Source: Verrucomicrobia bacterium IMCC26134 (GTDB lineage: Bacteria > Verrucomicrobiota > Verrucomicrobiia > Opitutales > Opitutaceae). From it: a stretch of DNA of 64,000 bases. This document shows positions 36,211 through 46,309 of the stretch, one piece after another. The stretch is from contig CP011265.1 of the NCBI GenBank assembly GCA_000972765.1, positions 3,717,001 to 3,781,000 on the forward strand. The letters run 5' to 3'. The notes beneath the pieces were generated by a model, which worked only from the letters and a program-made list of their open reading frames with translations, had not been told where the DNA came from and searched no databases. Numbering within the stretch: the first letter of the stretch is position 1; the number at the start of each line of letters is the position of its first letter. The translations under genes were made by a program, and so were the position numbers.

Positions 36211-38433
36211 TTATCGGTTTGTGTAGTAAAAGTAGGCCGAGACTCCTGCGGTGATGGCAATACCGGCTCCCAGCCACAACCAGTGGGTGATGTCTTTGCG
36301 TTTTTTGCCGGAGCGAACTGCGACGCGTTTGGCCTTGCGCGCGACTTTGCGCGCGGCGGGGTCTGGTTTGGCCGGCGTGGTCGCTTCGCCAGAGGGAGAA
36401 GCTAGGCGACTTTCAGGTGCTGGGTTCGGGAGTAATGTATCGAATTCATGCCGTCGACGAGGACGTTCCACCCCGGCGGTAGCAAAAAAAGACCAGGCAC
36501 ATTCACGGCTGGCGTTGTCTATTATCCGAGCATGATTGGCTACCAATTCAGCGGGCAAAGTGTCGGTGGAAGTCTCCACCGAGATGGTTTCAATCCAGTG
36601 TCCGCGCATGAACTTGCGCTTTAAGAACAAGGTGAATGCTTCGCTGGAAAAGGTGCGACCGAATGAGGGTAATTGATCCAGAGTGTTACTAAGCAATTCA
36701 ACCGTATGTTCCAGTTTCAGCGGATGCTCCACTGACCAAGGATTTTGACGCGTGCTGGTGTCTGGTTTGGCAAGCGCAATAACGGCCAAGGAGCTTGGGA
36801 GCGTTATCCCGCAGCGTCCGCCGCCGCGCTTCAAATCCACAAAGCTACGAATCCGATAGATTTCGATCGAGCGAATGAGGTTTTTTTCGCGATCATCATC
36901 AAGGGTGAAGGGCAGCTCCACCGTGGCATCGCCGTAACGAAGGGAAAAAAAGCTCAGTCGCTCGCGTTGATATGACGAAACATTGCCCGCTGCCAGTCCG
37001 CGTCGAATTTCGTCGGCATGGCGTCCATTCATACGTTGCCGGACGCGTAGAGTGGAAGATCGGCCGCTGGTATCCAGGATGATGGTCTCTTGTATCTCCT
37101 GAAGCGAATTGACCGGTTGCGGCGGGGCGGGCTGAGGAAGGAGGTTTTTGTCGCCGCCACCGATTACCAGGCCGTAGCCGAATTGCGGCACACTTCGTCC
37201 GAGCGGTCCGCCGCCTTGCATGCGTTGGTTGACATCAACCCAGACGGTCGAGCCATCCAGGGTGAATTCGACAATCGCGTGGTTAAGCAACCCGGGCGAT
37301 GGTAATAACTCGTGCAGGCGGGGACTTAGGTCGGGGTTTACCAGCACTGTGCGTGCGGGCACGCCCAGGATGTCTAGCAAGTGGCAAAGCAGCCTGGCCA
37401 AATCCTGGCTATTGCCGGAGCGACGCTGCAACACTTCGGCGGGAGGAGAAGGGCGTTGGCAGTCGATCTCCAGTTTAGTGCGCAGGTAACGAAAGTCATC
37501 TTGTATCAGTCGAAGAGCCAGTTCGACGCGGGACGCGCTTGTCGTGGTGTCTGACTTGATGCGTGCAATCTCGGTGGTGAGCGACTCGTCCGTGGAGGAG
37601 CTCGGCCAGACGGCGGCTAAGCCCGCGCTCACGACCGACCAATCTGATAAATCCGAAAGCTGGAGCCAACGTTCGGGGAGATGCCAGGGCGGGGTATTGG
37701 GCTCGGCCAGGATACGATTCGGAACTTCGCCTTGCCAGGACCAGCGAATCAGGCCGGGGGCAACGTTAGCGTTCAAATTGACCAAGGGATCGCCTAAGGA
37801 GTGGGAGGCTAAATGACGCAGTCTGCGCTCAGGCAGGTGAAGGACGGAGAGCTCATAGCGGGCGATGGCCAAAGCATCGGGCAGCGAAATCCAGCGGAAG
37901 CAGTGTCCTGGAAAAAGAAGCGACTGCTCTTCCAGTGTGTAGGCGACGTCGAGAAGATCTCCCACACGCACGTCTTCGAAAATAGTCAGGAGGGTGTAGT
38001 GTTCGTGGAGATCGAAAGTCACGAGATCCTCTTCCCTCTGCACCAGGCGGACTTTTGCCGGGATGGCGTGTTCCGTGACGAGGTCTTTACGCAAAATTTT
38101 GAGTGTATGGAGCGTAATTTTCTGGGTGCGCGGGTTGATATTCAGCCGCCAGTGAGAGAGTTGTTGCACCGCATGCAAAGATTCCAAGCGCAGGACGATG
38201 CGCACGTGGGTGCAGTTCGTTTCAGCATGGATTTGCTCGTGGTGGAGCAGGCAGGTCAGGGTGTCCTCGTTATGACAGGGGAAGGTTTCGTCATACGCGA
38301 TCGTATCGGCCCAGACCGGTTGGGGCGCGAAAGTTATCCTGCCATCAAGTAAAGACGGCGGCGTTGCAGGGGAGGCGGCGGCGTATTCGGTGGTGTTGGC
38401 CATGGACAGCGACAATGCCACCACTTTGACCAT
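36211..38433 (-). CDS. DUF3857/transglutaminase-like protein with a Cys-to-Ser change
   Basis: This 740-residue protein (ATG at 38433; a TTG lies three codons upstream) has an N-terminal DUF3857-type beta domain (about 55-290) and a transglutaminase-like core. In the core the nucleophile motif GxCxD reads GNSQDLARLL, with Ser (AGC, 37408-37410) instead of Cys, while the His (LLNHAIVEF) and Asp (VWVDVN) positions are kept. After a second beta-rich part comes a basic stretch (KVARKAKRVAVRSGKKRKD) and one C-terminal membrane helix (WLWLGAGIAITAGVSAYFYY). It is probably a membrane-anchored non-catalytic binding protein. It follows the tlpA-like gene on the minus strand. Confidence 0.82.
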   Translation of the reverse strand: MVKVVALSLSMANTTEYAAASPATPPSLLDGRITFAPQPVWADTIAYDETFPCHNEDTLTCLLHHEQIHAETNCTHVRIVLRLESLHAVQQLSHWRLNINPRTQKITLHTLKILRKDLVTEHAIPAKVRLVQREEDLVTFDLHEHYTLLTIFEDVRVGDLLDVAYTLEEQSLLFPGHCFRWISLPDALAIARYELSVLHLPERRLRHLASHSLGDPLVNLNANVAPGLIRWSWQGEVPNRILAEPNTPPWHLPERWLQLSDLSDWSVVSAGLAAVWPSSSTDESLTTEIARIKSDTTTSASRVELALRLIQDDFRYLRTKLEIDCQRPSPPAEVLQRRSGNSQDLARLLCHLLDILGVPARTVLVNPDLSPRLHELLPSPGLLNHAIVEFTLDGSTVWVDVNQRMQGGGPLGRSVPQFGYGLVIGGGDKNLLPQPAPPQPVNSLQEIQETIILDTSGRSSTLRVRQRMNGRHADEIRRGLAAGNVSSYQRERLSFFSLRYGDATVELPFTLDDDREKNLIRSIEIYRIRSFVDLKRGGGRCGITLPSSLAVIALAKPDTSTRQNPWSVEHPLKLEHTVELLSNTLDQLPSFGRTFSSEAFTLFLKRKFMRGHWIETISVETSTDTLPAELVANHARIIDNASRECAWSFFATAGVERPRRRHEFDTLLPNPAPESRLASPSGEATTPAKPDPAARKVARKAKRVAVRSGKKRKDITHWLWLGAGIAITAGVSAYFYYTNR

Positions 38434-38515
38434 TTGATTCAAGGCTCGGCGAGGATAACCAGCGAGCCACTGAAAAGTTTCCCCTACCTCCTGAATAAAC
38501 CTTTAACCGGCGTTG

Positions 38516-39061
38516 TTACAGCAAGGTCAGGATGAGTTTTTCATACTCTTCGCTCTCCATGGCACCGGTTTTCTTGTGCCGGATATAGCCTTCACGATCG
38601 ATTAGGAAGGTGGTGGGAATAGCCTCAACGCCACCGAAGGCGGCGATGACCTCTTCCGTGGCCAGAGCGATCGTGTAGTTTATGCCTCGGTCGGAAATGA
38701 ATTTAGAAACCACCGTCTTACCGTTTTGATCCACGGACAGGCCGACTATAACCAGTCCGCGGTCGCCATACTTTTTTTGCAGCGCGATGTAGCCGGGAAT
38801 TTCGTGAACGCATGGACCACACCAGGTGGCCCAAAAGTCCACGACGACCACCTTCCCCTTGAGTTGCTCTGCTCCGACCGTTTTGCCATCCAGCGCAGTG
38901 AGCTGCCAGGCCGGGGACGCGGAAAGAACCGGAAGAATGGCGGGGGCTTGCGGCTGCGCCGTATCTGGCACGTTAGAGCGGGTGCACCCGCAGAGAAAAA
39001 CGATCGCCGCGAGGGTGAGCAGAACAACGCCTTGGCGGCGAACTTGGGTGAAAAAGGTCAT
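38516..39061 (-). CDS. TlpA/ResA-like thioredoxin-fold lipoprotein
   Basis: This 181-residue protein has an N-terminal signal with a lipobox-like LCGC (lipidation expected at C26) and a redoxin domain with VVVDFWATWCGPCVHEIP: the active-site pair is C81 and C84. The cis-Pro loop is AIPTTFLIDREG. Such periplasmic proteins reduce disulfides for cytochrome c maturation or general thiol homeostasis. No ccm genes are in the window, so the partner is unknown. It is followed by the transglutaminase-like gene after about 80 bp. Confidence 0.92.
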   Translation of the reverse strand: MTFFTQVRRQGVVLLTLAAIVFLCGCTRSNVPDTAQPQAPAILPVLSASPAWQLTALDGKTVGAEQLKGKVVVVDFWATWCGPCVHEIPGYIALQKKYGDRGLVIVGLSVDQNGKTVVSKFISDRGINYTIALATEEVIAAFGGVEAIPTTFLIDREGYIRHKKTGAMESEEYEKLILTLL

Positions 39062-39121
39062 GGCGGGACGGGTTGGGTCACGGCCGTGAGTGACCGCGAA
39101 TTAAGGGGGGGCTGCGACGGT

Positions 39122-40021
39122 TTATCCAGCAGGAGTTTCGGCGAGATCAAGGCCCAGGGTTTCGATAAACTTTTTCATCGCCGGGGTGAGCACGCGGCCC
39201 TTGCGGTGTAAGATGGCGAGGGGACGGGTGAACTCACGCCCCTTTAGCAGGAGCATGGCAAGTGTGCCCGAGCGTATCTCTTGCTGCACAGTCGCTTGCG
39301 GAACGATGGCGATGCCGTGGTCGATCTCGACCGCGCGCTTTACGGTTTCGATGTTGTCGAACTCCATGACGGGCTCAGACGCGATTTTATGTTCGCGGAA
39401 TATTTGATCCACGGCCTTGCGCGTGGGGATATCAGGATCGAATCCGATGAATTTTTGCCCCTCGAGATCCGACACCGATACCTCGCCTTTTTTGGAAAGA
39501 GGGTGGTTCGGGTGGGTAATCAGCACGAGACGGTCGTTGCGAAACGGATGGATCTCGATCTGGCGCTGTTTCTGGGGGAAGGCTACGAGGCCGAAATCGA
39601 CGGAATTGTGCAGGATATCCTCGTAAACCAAGTTGGAACGCCGGTATTCGACGCGCACATTAACCGCAGGATAGTCGTGCAGAAATTTTTTAATGAAAGG
39701 AGGCAGCTCGTGCAGGCCAATGGAGTAAATGGTTGAGATACGGATCGTCCCGCTGATGACTTTTTTCAGCTCCATCAGCTCGGAGTTCAGCTTATCGTAG
39801 GTGTGGAGAATCTCCTTCGCCGATTCGTAAACCTGGCTCCCTTCGCGGGTGAGTTGAAACTGCTTTTGGCTACGATCGATAAGGAGAGCCTTGAATTGCT
39901 TCTCCATCGCCCGCGCCTGCTGGCTTACCGCTGATTGGGTAATATTGTTGATTTTGGCTGCTTTGGAAAAGCTTTTGGTTTCCACCAGGTCGGCGAAGAT
40001 TTTGAAGTTCTCGATTTGCAT
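39122..40021 (-). CDS. LysR-family transcriptional regulator
   Basis: This 299-residue regulator has an N-terminal winged HTH (FKIFADLVETKSFSKAAKINNITQSAVSQQARAMEKQF) and a LysR substrate domain (about 90-290). The YSIGLHELPPFIKKFLHDYPAVNVRVEYR start resembles the CysL/YwfK/CbbR branch. It is divergent from the PLP-binding-protein gene across a 76-bp gap holding a dyad with LysR character (TAA-N7-TTA), so it probably regulates itself and that neighbour. The inducer is unknown. Confidence 0.92.
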   Translation of the reverse strand: MQIENFKIFADLVETKSFSKAAKINNITQSAVSQQARAMEKQFKALLIDRSQKQFQLTREGSQVYESAKEILHTYDKLNSELMELKKVISGTIRISTIYSIGLHELPPFIKKFLHDYPAVNVRVEYRRSNLVYEDILHNSVDFGLVAFPQKQRQIEIHPFRNDRLVLITHPNHPLSKKGEVSVSDLEGQKFIGFDPDIPTRKAVDQIFREHKIASEPVMEFDNIETVKRAVEIDHGIAIVPQATVQQEIRSGTLAMLLLKGREFTRPLAILHRKGRVLTPAMKKFIETLGLDLAETPAG

Positions 40022-40051
40022 GGTGTGATATGGGGGACTTGTAGTTTATCT

Positions 40052-40066
40052 ATAACATATGCTTAT
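40052..40066. promoter_or_regulatory. Candidate LysR operator in the divergent promoter region
   Basis: ATAA-CATATGC-TTAT is a dyad fitting the TNA-N7-TNA pattern used by CbbR-type LysR regulators (here TAA-CATATGC-TTA). It lies between the divergent LysR gene and the PLP-binding-protein gene. Confidence 0.5.
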
Positions 40067-40097
40067 CATTCGGCAAAGCCTATACGGCAACAACTAG

Positions 40098-40838
40098 ATG
40101 GTCACCTATGAGGAATTCATCACCAGAGCTACTGCCGTCGAGTCGCAGATAGCGTCGGCGTGCCGTGCGTCGGGGCGCGAACCCGGTGCGGTCCGGTTGC
40201 TCGCGGTGACAAAAACCCACCCGGCCGAGGCGGCGGGTTTCGCGGCCCGGCATGGCTTGGCGGCGGTGGGTGAGAACCGCGTGCAGGAAGCGTCGGTCAA
40301 GCGGGCCGGGTTGGTGGCGGCGGGTGGTCCCGGCGCTGCGCTTCGCTGGGAGTTGATCGGCCACCTGCAAAGCAACAAGGCGAAGCTGGCGGTGGAGACC
40401 TTCGATTGTATTCAAAGTGTGGATTCAGAAAAGCTCGCCCGCCGCCTCGATGCGGCGGCAGGCGAATTAGGCAGGACCCTTGTGGTGCTGTTGCAGGTGA
40501 ACGCGGGACGCGATCCGGCTAAATTTGGCGCCGAGCCGGAAGATGCGCCGCGCCTGCTGGAGCTTGCGCTTGCCTGCCCTCACTTGCGGGTTGAGGGCTT
40601 GATGACCATCGCGCCTTTGGGCGCGGATGCAGCGGAGACGGCCGAGCACGCCCGTAGGACCTTTGCGAATTTACGCGAGATGAGAGATGATTTCGTGTCG
40701 AGCTTCGGCGTGGCCCTTCCCGAGCTTTCTATGGGCATGAGTGGCGATCTGGAGCTTGCAGTGGCTGCCGGCAGCACCTGTGTCCGGGTCGGAACAGCCC
40801 TTTTTGGCGGACGACCGGGGGTGCTTCCAGCCGGTTAA
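40098..40838 (+). CDS. PLP homeostasis protein (YggS/PLPBP family)
   Basis: This 246-residue single-domain TIM-barrel protein binds pyridoxal phosphate and helps vitamin B6 and amino-acid homeostasis. The PLP-binding Lys is K39 in LLAVTKTHP; further marks are AVGENRVQEA, WELIGHLQSNKAK, CIQSVDSEKLA and LSMGMSGDLELAVAAGSTCVRVGTALFG, the last making the phosphate-binding site. Complete and of normal length. It is divergent from the LysR regulator. Confidence 0.95.
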   Translation: MVTYEEFITRATAVESQIASACRASGREPGAVRLLAVTKTHPAEAAGFAARHGLAAVGENRVQEASVKRAGLVAAGGPGAALRWELIGHLQSNKAKLAVETFDCIQSVDSEKLARRLDAAAGELGRTLVVLLQVNAGRDPAKFGAEPEDAPRLLELALACPHLRVEGLMTIAPLGADAAETAEHARRTFANLREMRDDFVSSFGVALPELSMGMSGDLELAVAAGSTCVRVGTALFGGRPGVLPAG

Positions 40839-40902
40839 GCGGCGAACACCTTTTTATCACGGTGTAGCGTTAGGTGATGGCGCCGGGTTTTTGCGCTGTT
40901 TT

Positions 40903-42090
40903 TTATCGGAGAAAAAATTGGTCGTGCACAGCCACGATCAGGTAGTAGGCGCCGCCGCAGGAAATCGCAGCCGAGCCGCAGCGTATCGCCGTCCCGAGAG
41001 ACTGTTCCGGCATCCGTAATCGACCTAACTTCAGTAACGCGAACAAGGGCAAGACCACCAATTGGTGGCCAATTTCAACGCCGAGGCTGAACCCGGCCAG
41101 TGCCAGCCAGATCCCCGCCGCTGGTAGTCCGGACATCACGTCGAGCAAGCCACCGGCGAAACCCAATCCGTGCATGAGGCCGAAGCCGAAGGCCACCAGA
41201 AGACGGGCCCGCGAATGGGTCCGTTCCGGCCTGAGGATGTTTTCGAGTGACACAAAGATAATGCTCACCGCTATCACCGGTTCGACGACATACGCGGGGA
41301 GGCGAAAAATGCCAAAGACACAGAGCGCGAGCGTGAGACTGTGCGCGAGCGTGAAGGCGACGATCACCCTGGCCATTTCCCAAAAACTCCGGGTCGCGAT
41401 CACCAGCGCGCAGACAAACAGAAGGTGATCGTAGCCGGTAAGGATATGCATGATCCCATGCCAAAGATGTTCTCCTGTTATTCTCCAAAATTGCGACCGC
41501 TCCGGCAAAGCCGGCGGGGTGGGGGCGGGCTGCGATAGCGTGGCGGGTTTTTCCCAACCGGTCGGCAGCGTGGCGGTTTCTCTATAAGTAAGCAGCCAGG
41601 AGCTGACGGTATCGCGGTCCCAACGCTTAGCGCGAATCACATAGCTTTGATCCCATTTGGTGCCCGCCGCGTAGGTCTGTTCATCCAACATCTCGTTGCG
41701 GAAGGTGATTTTCTCGGGAGGCGCACCGTTAAACGCATAAGTTAATTCAAATTTAAAAATGGTCTGAACAGGATCCTCGATACTTGAAGGCGGGGTGACT
41801 TTGATCACGGAGCCGTGGAGCGGGGTTTCCCCCGAGGAGAGCGAGAGATGCTTGAGGATGTAATCGCCATGTTGATCCAGGATACCGTTGTGCACAGCTG
41901 CATCCGACGTGATTACGGATGACTGCGGGATTCCTTGGGCTACGTAGATTTCCTTAAGCGAGACGTTGATGGACACGCGCACAAGTGACGGTTCGAATTG
42001 CACCCACATCGTATCCTGTAGAATCGGATGAGCGGAAGCAGCCAAGACCGGCCCGAACCAGGCAAAAATAATCAGGCGTAATCTCCACAT
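40903..42090 (-). CDS. HupE/UreJ-type membrane protein
   Basis: From the ATG at 42090 this 395-residue protein starts with a signal peptide (RLRLIIFAWFGPVLAASA then HP), a periplasmic beta-rich part of about 190 residues, and six helices of the HupE/UreJ type with HGIMHILTGYDHLLFV, LAHSLTLAL, FGLMHGLGFAG and LGVEIGHQLVVL. The repeated His-containing helices are the hallmark and suggest metal (nickel or cobalt) passage, though the family has no settled function. The frame is open to 42264, but that extension lies before the signal peptide. No hydrogenase or urease genes are near. Confidence 0.85.
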   Translation of the reverse strand: MWRLRLIIFAWFGPVLAASAHPILQDTMWVQFEPSLVRVSINVSLKEIYVAQGIPQSSVITSDAAVHNGILDQHGDYILKHLSLSSGETPLHGSVIKVTPPSSIEDPVQTIFKFELTYAFNGAPPEKITFRNEMLDEQTYAAGTKWDQSYVIRAKRWDRDTVSSWLLTYRETATLPTGWEKPATLSQPAPTPPALPERSQFWRITGEHLWHGIMHILTGYDHLLFVCALVIATRSFWEMARVIVAFTLAHSLTLALCVFGIFRLPAYVVEPVIAVSIIFVSLENILRPERTHSRARLLVAFGFGLMHGLGFAGGLLDVMSGLPAAGIWLALAGFSLGVEIGHQLVVLPLFALLKLGRLRMPEQSLGTAIRCGSAAISCGGAYYLIVAVHDQFFLR

Positions 42091-42290
42091 GGGGTATAAG
42101 AAAGAGGAACGTTTGCGACCGGGGAGGCTTACTGACCGAATTGAACCTATCAACTGACTGCCGCCGAACAAATCAGCGCCTTCGACCAACGACTCGCGAT
42201 CAAATACTGTATCGTATAACACGGGGTTAATTTGGGCTAGTTGCAGGATTCGACGTTGCGGCACTGGGCATTTGAGGTTGTAGTGACGGT

Positions 42291-43157
42291 GTGGAAACGC
42301 CGGATTTCAGCTCCGCGGAACGCGAGGCATTCGCCAGCCTGCTCGACGACACTAATCCCAAAGTAAGGGCCCAGCTACTGGCGTATTTTCTGGCCAAGGC
42401 GGAGGCGGCGAAGCGGTTTTTGGTGGCGCTCGCCGAGGGCAAGCACCGCGAGATTGCCTGGCACGCGCGATGGTTTTTGAACGAGCTGCATTTTTGCGAC
42501 CCGGCGGCGGAGTTTCGCGGGTTTATCCGTTCACTTAACTACGAACTCGAGACGGGTTCTTTGCTGCTGGCGCGCACCGTGATGCCGACGGTCGATCCGG
42601 GTGATTGCGCGGTGTCGCTTGACCGGCTCGCGGCGAGGTGTCGCGAACTGATCGCCGAGCCGGCCTCGGTGCGCAACCGCTGTCGTGTGATCAATCGCGT
42701 GCTTTTTCACGAAGAAGGTTTTCGTGGCAACACCGAGAACTACAACGATCCGCTGAATAGTTTACTGCCCGAAGTGCTGGTGCGGAAGAAGGGCCTGCCG
42801 ATCACCCTGGGCATAGTTTACCTGTTGGTGGCGCAGCGCATCGGGCTCGAGTTGGAACCGGTGGGCTTACCAGGGCATTTCATGGTCGGGTGCTATTCCG
42901 AAAGCGCGCCGTTCTACATTGATGCGTTCGAACAAGGTGCGTTTCGCACGACGAGCGAGGTGGTGATGTTTCTGCGTTCGCAAGGGCTCGAGCCAGCGAT
43001 CGGAGACCTCGCTCCGTCGCCGGTGCGTGAGGTGCTCTGTCGTTGCTGCCGTAATCTCGCCAACCACTACGCGGCGGCGGGCGACGAGCGCCGGGCGGTG
43101 ATGTTTACGGATTTCGTGGGCGAGTTTGATGCGGCGTATGAACGCAACACGGCTTGA
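42291..43157 (+). CDS. SirB1-like transglutaminase-family protein
   Basis: This 288-residue protein (GTG start at 42291) has the SirB1 pattern: VNRVLFHEEGFRGNTENYNDPLNSLLPEVLVRKKGLPITLGIVYLLVAQRIGLELEPVGLPGHFMV, followed by YIDAFEQGA. The family is a transglutaminase-like fold, often with tetratricopeptide repeats, and has no proven enzymatic role. The Cys position of true transglutaminases is not preserved in this branch. It lies divergent to the HupE-like gene and 60 bp upstream of aroE. Confidence 0.85.
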   Translation: METPDFSSAEREAFASLLDDTNPKVRAQLLAYFLAKAEAAKRFLVALAEGKHREIAWHARWFLNELHFCDPAAEFRGFIRSLNYELETGSLLLARTVMPTVDPGDCAVSLDRLAARCRELIAEPASVRNRCRVINRVLFHEEGFRGNTENYNDPLNSLLPEVLVRKKGLPITLGIVYLLVAQRIGLELEPVGLPGHFMVGCYSESAPFYIDAFEQGAFRTTSEVVMFLRSQGLEPAIGDLAPSPVREVLCRCCRNLANHYAAAGDERRAVMFTDFVGEFDAAYERNTA

Positions 43158-43217
43158 GTGGAGGGTGTAGTCGGGGCTTTTGTTTTACGGGATCGCGGGT
43201 TTTGCTGGGGTTAAATC

Positions 43218-44129
43218 ATGGACGATACGGTCACCTACACGCTGGCGGATTTGGAGAACTGGTCGCGACCGGGCACGGCGTTGGCCGTGCTCGGGCATCC
43301 GATCCGTCACTCGGTGAGCCCGGCGATGCACAACGCGGCGCTGGCTTGGATGGCACTCGAGGACGCGCGATTCGCCGACTGGCGATATGATCGCTTCGAG
43401 GTGTTGCCGGAGGATTTGCCGCGAGCGCTGGCCTTGTTGCACGCTAAGAATTTTCGCGGCGTGAATCTGACGGTGCCGCATAAAATACTGGCGGTGTCGC
43501 AGGTCGCGAGCATTGACCCGGCTGCGCGCTTGGTGGGCGCGGTTAACACGCTGCGCTGGCGGGAGGACGGTTGGGAGGGGTTTAACACCGATGGCTACGG
43601 CCTGGTGGGCGGGCTGCGGGAGGACCTCGGCGTGTCGCTGACTGGAGCGAATGTGATCTTGCTCGGTGCGGGCGGGGCGGCGCGCGGAGCGGCGGTGGAG
43701 TGTCTGCAGCGCGGTTGCGCATCGCTTTGGATAGCCAATCGCACGCGATCGAATCTGGACGAGCTGCTTGCCTTGCTTGCGCCGTTGGCGGGCGAGGCGG
43801 TGTTGCGCGGCTTTGATCCGTCGACGGCGGGAGCGGCTGGTTTGCCGGCGGGTGCGGTGGTGGTGAACGCGACGAGCGCGGGCTTGAAGGCGACGGATCC
43901 CCTGCCGATCGACCTCGGCACCCTACCGTCGCCGTGCGCGGTCTATGACATGATCTACAACCCGGCGGAGACGGCACTGCTGGTGGCGGCGCGTGTGCGG
44001 CACGTGCCGGCGGCGAACGGCCTCTCGATGTTGGTGTATCAAGGCGCGCGGGCCTTGGAGATCTGGACGGGACGGGCGGTGCCGGTGGATGCGATGGCCG
44101 CCGCGGCGCGCGCCGCCATGGGGCGATAG
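43218..44129 (+). CDS. aroE: Shikimate dehydrogenase
   Basis: This 303-residue enzyme reduces 3-dehydroshikimate with NADPH in aromatic amino-acid synthesis. Motifs in order: GHPIRHSVSPAMHNAAL (substrate Ser residues), GVNLTVPHK (catalytic Lys), VGAVNTLRW, FNTDGYGLVGGL (catalytic Asp), the Rossmann GAGGAARGAAVE and a NRT strand end for NADP preference, then VYDMIYNPAETALL and ANGLSMLVYQGARALEIWTG. Complete. ATG at 43218; close downstream of the SirB1-like gene. Confidence 0.95.
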   Translation: MDDTVTYTLADLENWSRPGTALAVLGHPIRHSVSPAMHNAALAWMALEDARFADWRYDRFEVLPEDLPRALALLHAKNFRGVNLTVPHKILAVSQVASIDPAARLVGAVNTLRWREDGWEGFNTDGYGLVGGLREDLGVSLTGANVILLGAGGAARGAAVECLQRGCASLWIANRTRSNLDELLALLAPLAGEAVLRGFDPSTAGAAGLPAGAVVVNATSAGLKATDPLPIDLGTLPSPCAVYDMIYNPAETALLVAARVRHVPAANGLSMLVYQGARALEIWTGRAVPVDAMAAAARAAMGR

Positions 44130-44325
44130 GGTGGGGGTGGAGCTTAGGGTAAAGAGAACCAGCCCATCAATGAATGACTAGTTGTCTTTTACACCACGGC
44201 GCGGAGGTGCGACAGGGCGGTGTGGGCTGCTGCGGCGAGCTTGCGTGACGACCTATATTGAGGAGGGCTGTTTGCTGATCACGTCGCACACGAGGTGCGC
44301 TCCTGGTTGCTGCTTCGAGCGCCAA
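44130..44325. other. Intergenic region between convergent aroE and the topoisomerase gene
   Basis: These 196 bp between converging genes hold no ORF of coding character. I see no clear terminator hairpin and nothing else to name. Confidence 0.4.
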
Positions 44326-46173
44326 TTATGCCTCAACCAAGTCTTTTTCCACGCGGAGGTTGGCGATGATGAATTCCTGGCGCTGGGGGGTGTTCTTGCC
44401 CATGAAGAACTCCAGGAGCTGGTCGCTGCTGTGGAGTTGTTCGAGGGTGACCTTTTCGGCGCGCATGTTTTCGCTGATGAAGTCCTTGAACTCGCCGGGG
44501 CTGACCTCGCCGAGGCCTTTGAAGCGGGTGATCTCGGCGTTTTGGCCGAGTTTGTGGAGGGCGGCTTGTTTCTCGGCCTCAGAGTAGCAGTAGCGGGTTT
44601 CCTTTTTGTTGCGCACGCGGAAGAGCGGCGTCTCGAGCACGAAGAGGTGGCCTTGGATGATGAGCTCGGGGAAAAACTTTAGGAAAAACGAAATGAGCAG
44701 GAGGCGGATGTGCATGCCGTCCACGTCGGCGTCAGTGGCGATGATGACCTTGTTGTAGCGCAGGGTGTCCATGCCTTCCTCGATGTTGAGGGCGGATTGG
44801 AGGAGGTGGAATTCCTCGTTCTCGTAGATGACCTTTTTGGTGAGGCCGTAGGTGTTGAGCGGTTTGCCCTTGAGGGAGAAGACGGCTTGGGTGTGGACGT
44901 CGCGGCAGGCGGTGAGTGAGCCGGCGGCGGAGTCGCCCTCGACGATGAAAAGGGAGCTCTCCTCGGCGCGTTTGTCCTTGGTGCCGAGGTGGGCGCGGCA
45001 GTCGCGTAGCTTGCGGTTGTGGAGAGAGGCTTTTTTGGCGCGTTCGCGGGCGAGGTTGCGGATGCCGGCGAGTTCTTTGCGTTCGTGTTCGCTGGCCTCG
45101 ATCTTGCGCTTGAGTTCGTTCGCGGTCTCCGGGTTGCGGTGGAGGTGGTTGTCGAGCTGTTGCTGGAGGAACTGGCTGATGAAGTTGCGCACGGACGGGC
45201 CCCCGGGGCCGACGTCGGCGCTGCCGAGTTTGGTCTTGGTCTGGGACTCGAAGACGGGCTCCTGGACGCGGATGGAGACGGCGGCGACGATGGATTGGCG
45301 GATGTCGGCGGCGTCGTAGTCCTTTTTGAAAAAGCCGCGCAAGGTTTGCACGAGGGCTTCGCGGAAGGCGGAGAGGTGGGTGCCGCCCATGGTGGTGTGC
45401 TGGCCGTTGACGAAGGAGTAGTATTCCTCGCCGTAGTGGCCGGCGTGGGTGAGGGCGACCTCGATGTCCTCGCCCTCAAGGTGGATGAGCGGGTAGAGCG
45501 GTTCGCCGGTGAGTTTTTTGGTGAGGAGGTCCTTTAGGCCGTGGTCGGATTTGTAGGACTTGCCGTTGAAGGTGAGGGTGAGGCCGCGGTTGAGGAAAGC
45601 GTAGTTCCAGAGCATCTCCTCGATGAACTCGTTGCGGAACTTAAACTCCTCGCCGAAGAGGGCGGTGTCGGGGGTGAAGGTGACGATGGTGCCGTTGCGC
45701 TCGCCGAGGGCGGCGTTGATGACCTTGGTTTCCTTGACGAGTTTGCCGCAGGCGAAGTCCACGATCTTGGTCTGGCTCTCGCGGATGGCCTGGGCGCGGT
45801 AGGAGGAGGCGAGGGCGTTGACGGCCTTCTGGCCGACGCCGTTGAGGCCGACGGCTTTTTGGAAGGTTTCGGAGTCGTATTTGGCTCCGGTGTTGATGAC
45901 GGATACGCAGTCGATGAGTTTACCCAACGGGATGCCGCGGCCGTAGTCGCGCACGGTGAGGGTGCGGTCGTTCAGGATTATCTCGATGCGTTTGCCGAAG
46001 CCCATGGTGAACTCGTCGATGGAGTTATCGATGGTCTCCTTAAGTAGGACGTAGATGCCGTCCTCGGGGTGGGCGCCGTTGCCGAGCCGGCCGATATACA
46101 TGCCAGGGCGCAGGCGGATGTGTTCGAGGGGGGAGAGGGTCTTGATCGAGGCTTCGGTGTATTCTTTGGCCAT
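44326..46173 (-). CDS. parE: DNA topoisomerase IV subunit B (ParE/GyrB type)
   Basis: This 615-residue ATPase subunit has the GHKL fold ([46 protein letters not shown]), the transducer domain and the TOPRIM domain with EGDSAAGS and [13 protein letters not shown]. The TOPRIM start LxDC is seen as [10 protein letters not shown] instead of the common KLADCQ. The length (about 615) and lack of the Gram-negative gyrase insert agree with ParE. The parC partner is not in the window. It converges with aroE. Confidence 0.9.
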   Translation of the reverse strand: MAKEYTEASIKTLSPLEHIRLRPGMYIGRLGNGAHPEDGIYVLLKETIDNSIDEFTMGFGKRIEIILNDRTLTVRDYGRGIPLGKLIDCVSVINTGAKYDSETFQKAVGLNGVGQKAVNALASSYRAQAIRESQTKIVDFACGKLVKETKVINAALGERNGTIVTFTPDTALFGEEFKFRNEFIEEMLWNYAFLNRGLTLTFNGKSYKSDHGLKDLLTKKLTGEPLYPLIHLEGEDIEVALTHAGHYGEEYYSFVNGQHTTMGGTHLSAFREALVQTLRGFFKKDYDAADIRQSIVAAVSIRVQEPVFESQTKTKLGSADVGPGGPSVRNFISQFLQQQLDNHLHRNPETANELKRKIEASEHERKELAGIRNLARERAKKASLHNRKLRDCRAHLGTKDKRAEESSLFIVEGDSAAGSLTACRDVHTQAVFSLKGKPLNTYGLTKKVIYENEEFHLLQSALNIEEGMDTLRYNKVIIATDADVDGMHIRLLLISFFLKFFPELIIQGHLFVLETPLFRVRNKKETRYCYSEAEKQAALHKLGQNAEITRFKGLGEVSPGEFKDFISENMRAEKVTLEQLHSSDQLLEFFMGKNTPQRQEFIIANLRVEKDLVEA

Positions 46174-46309
46174 GGTGCGTGAGTGCGCTCACCTTTTGCC
46201 GGAGACGGGCGGGGACAAGCGAAAAGGCAGGCGTGAGTGGGTGGGGAATGGCGAATGAGCAATGGCTTTGCTCACCGGAATAGCACTTGCAGGGCGTTTG
46301 ACCGGCGTA

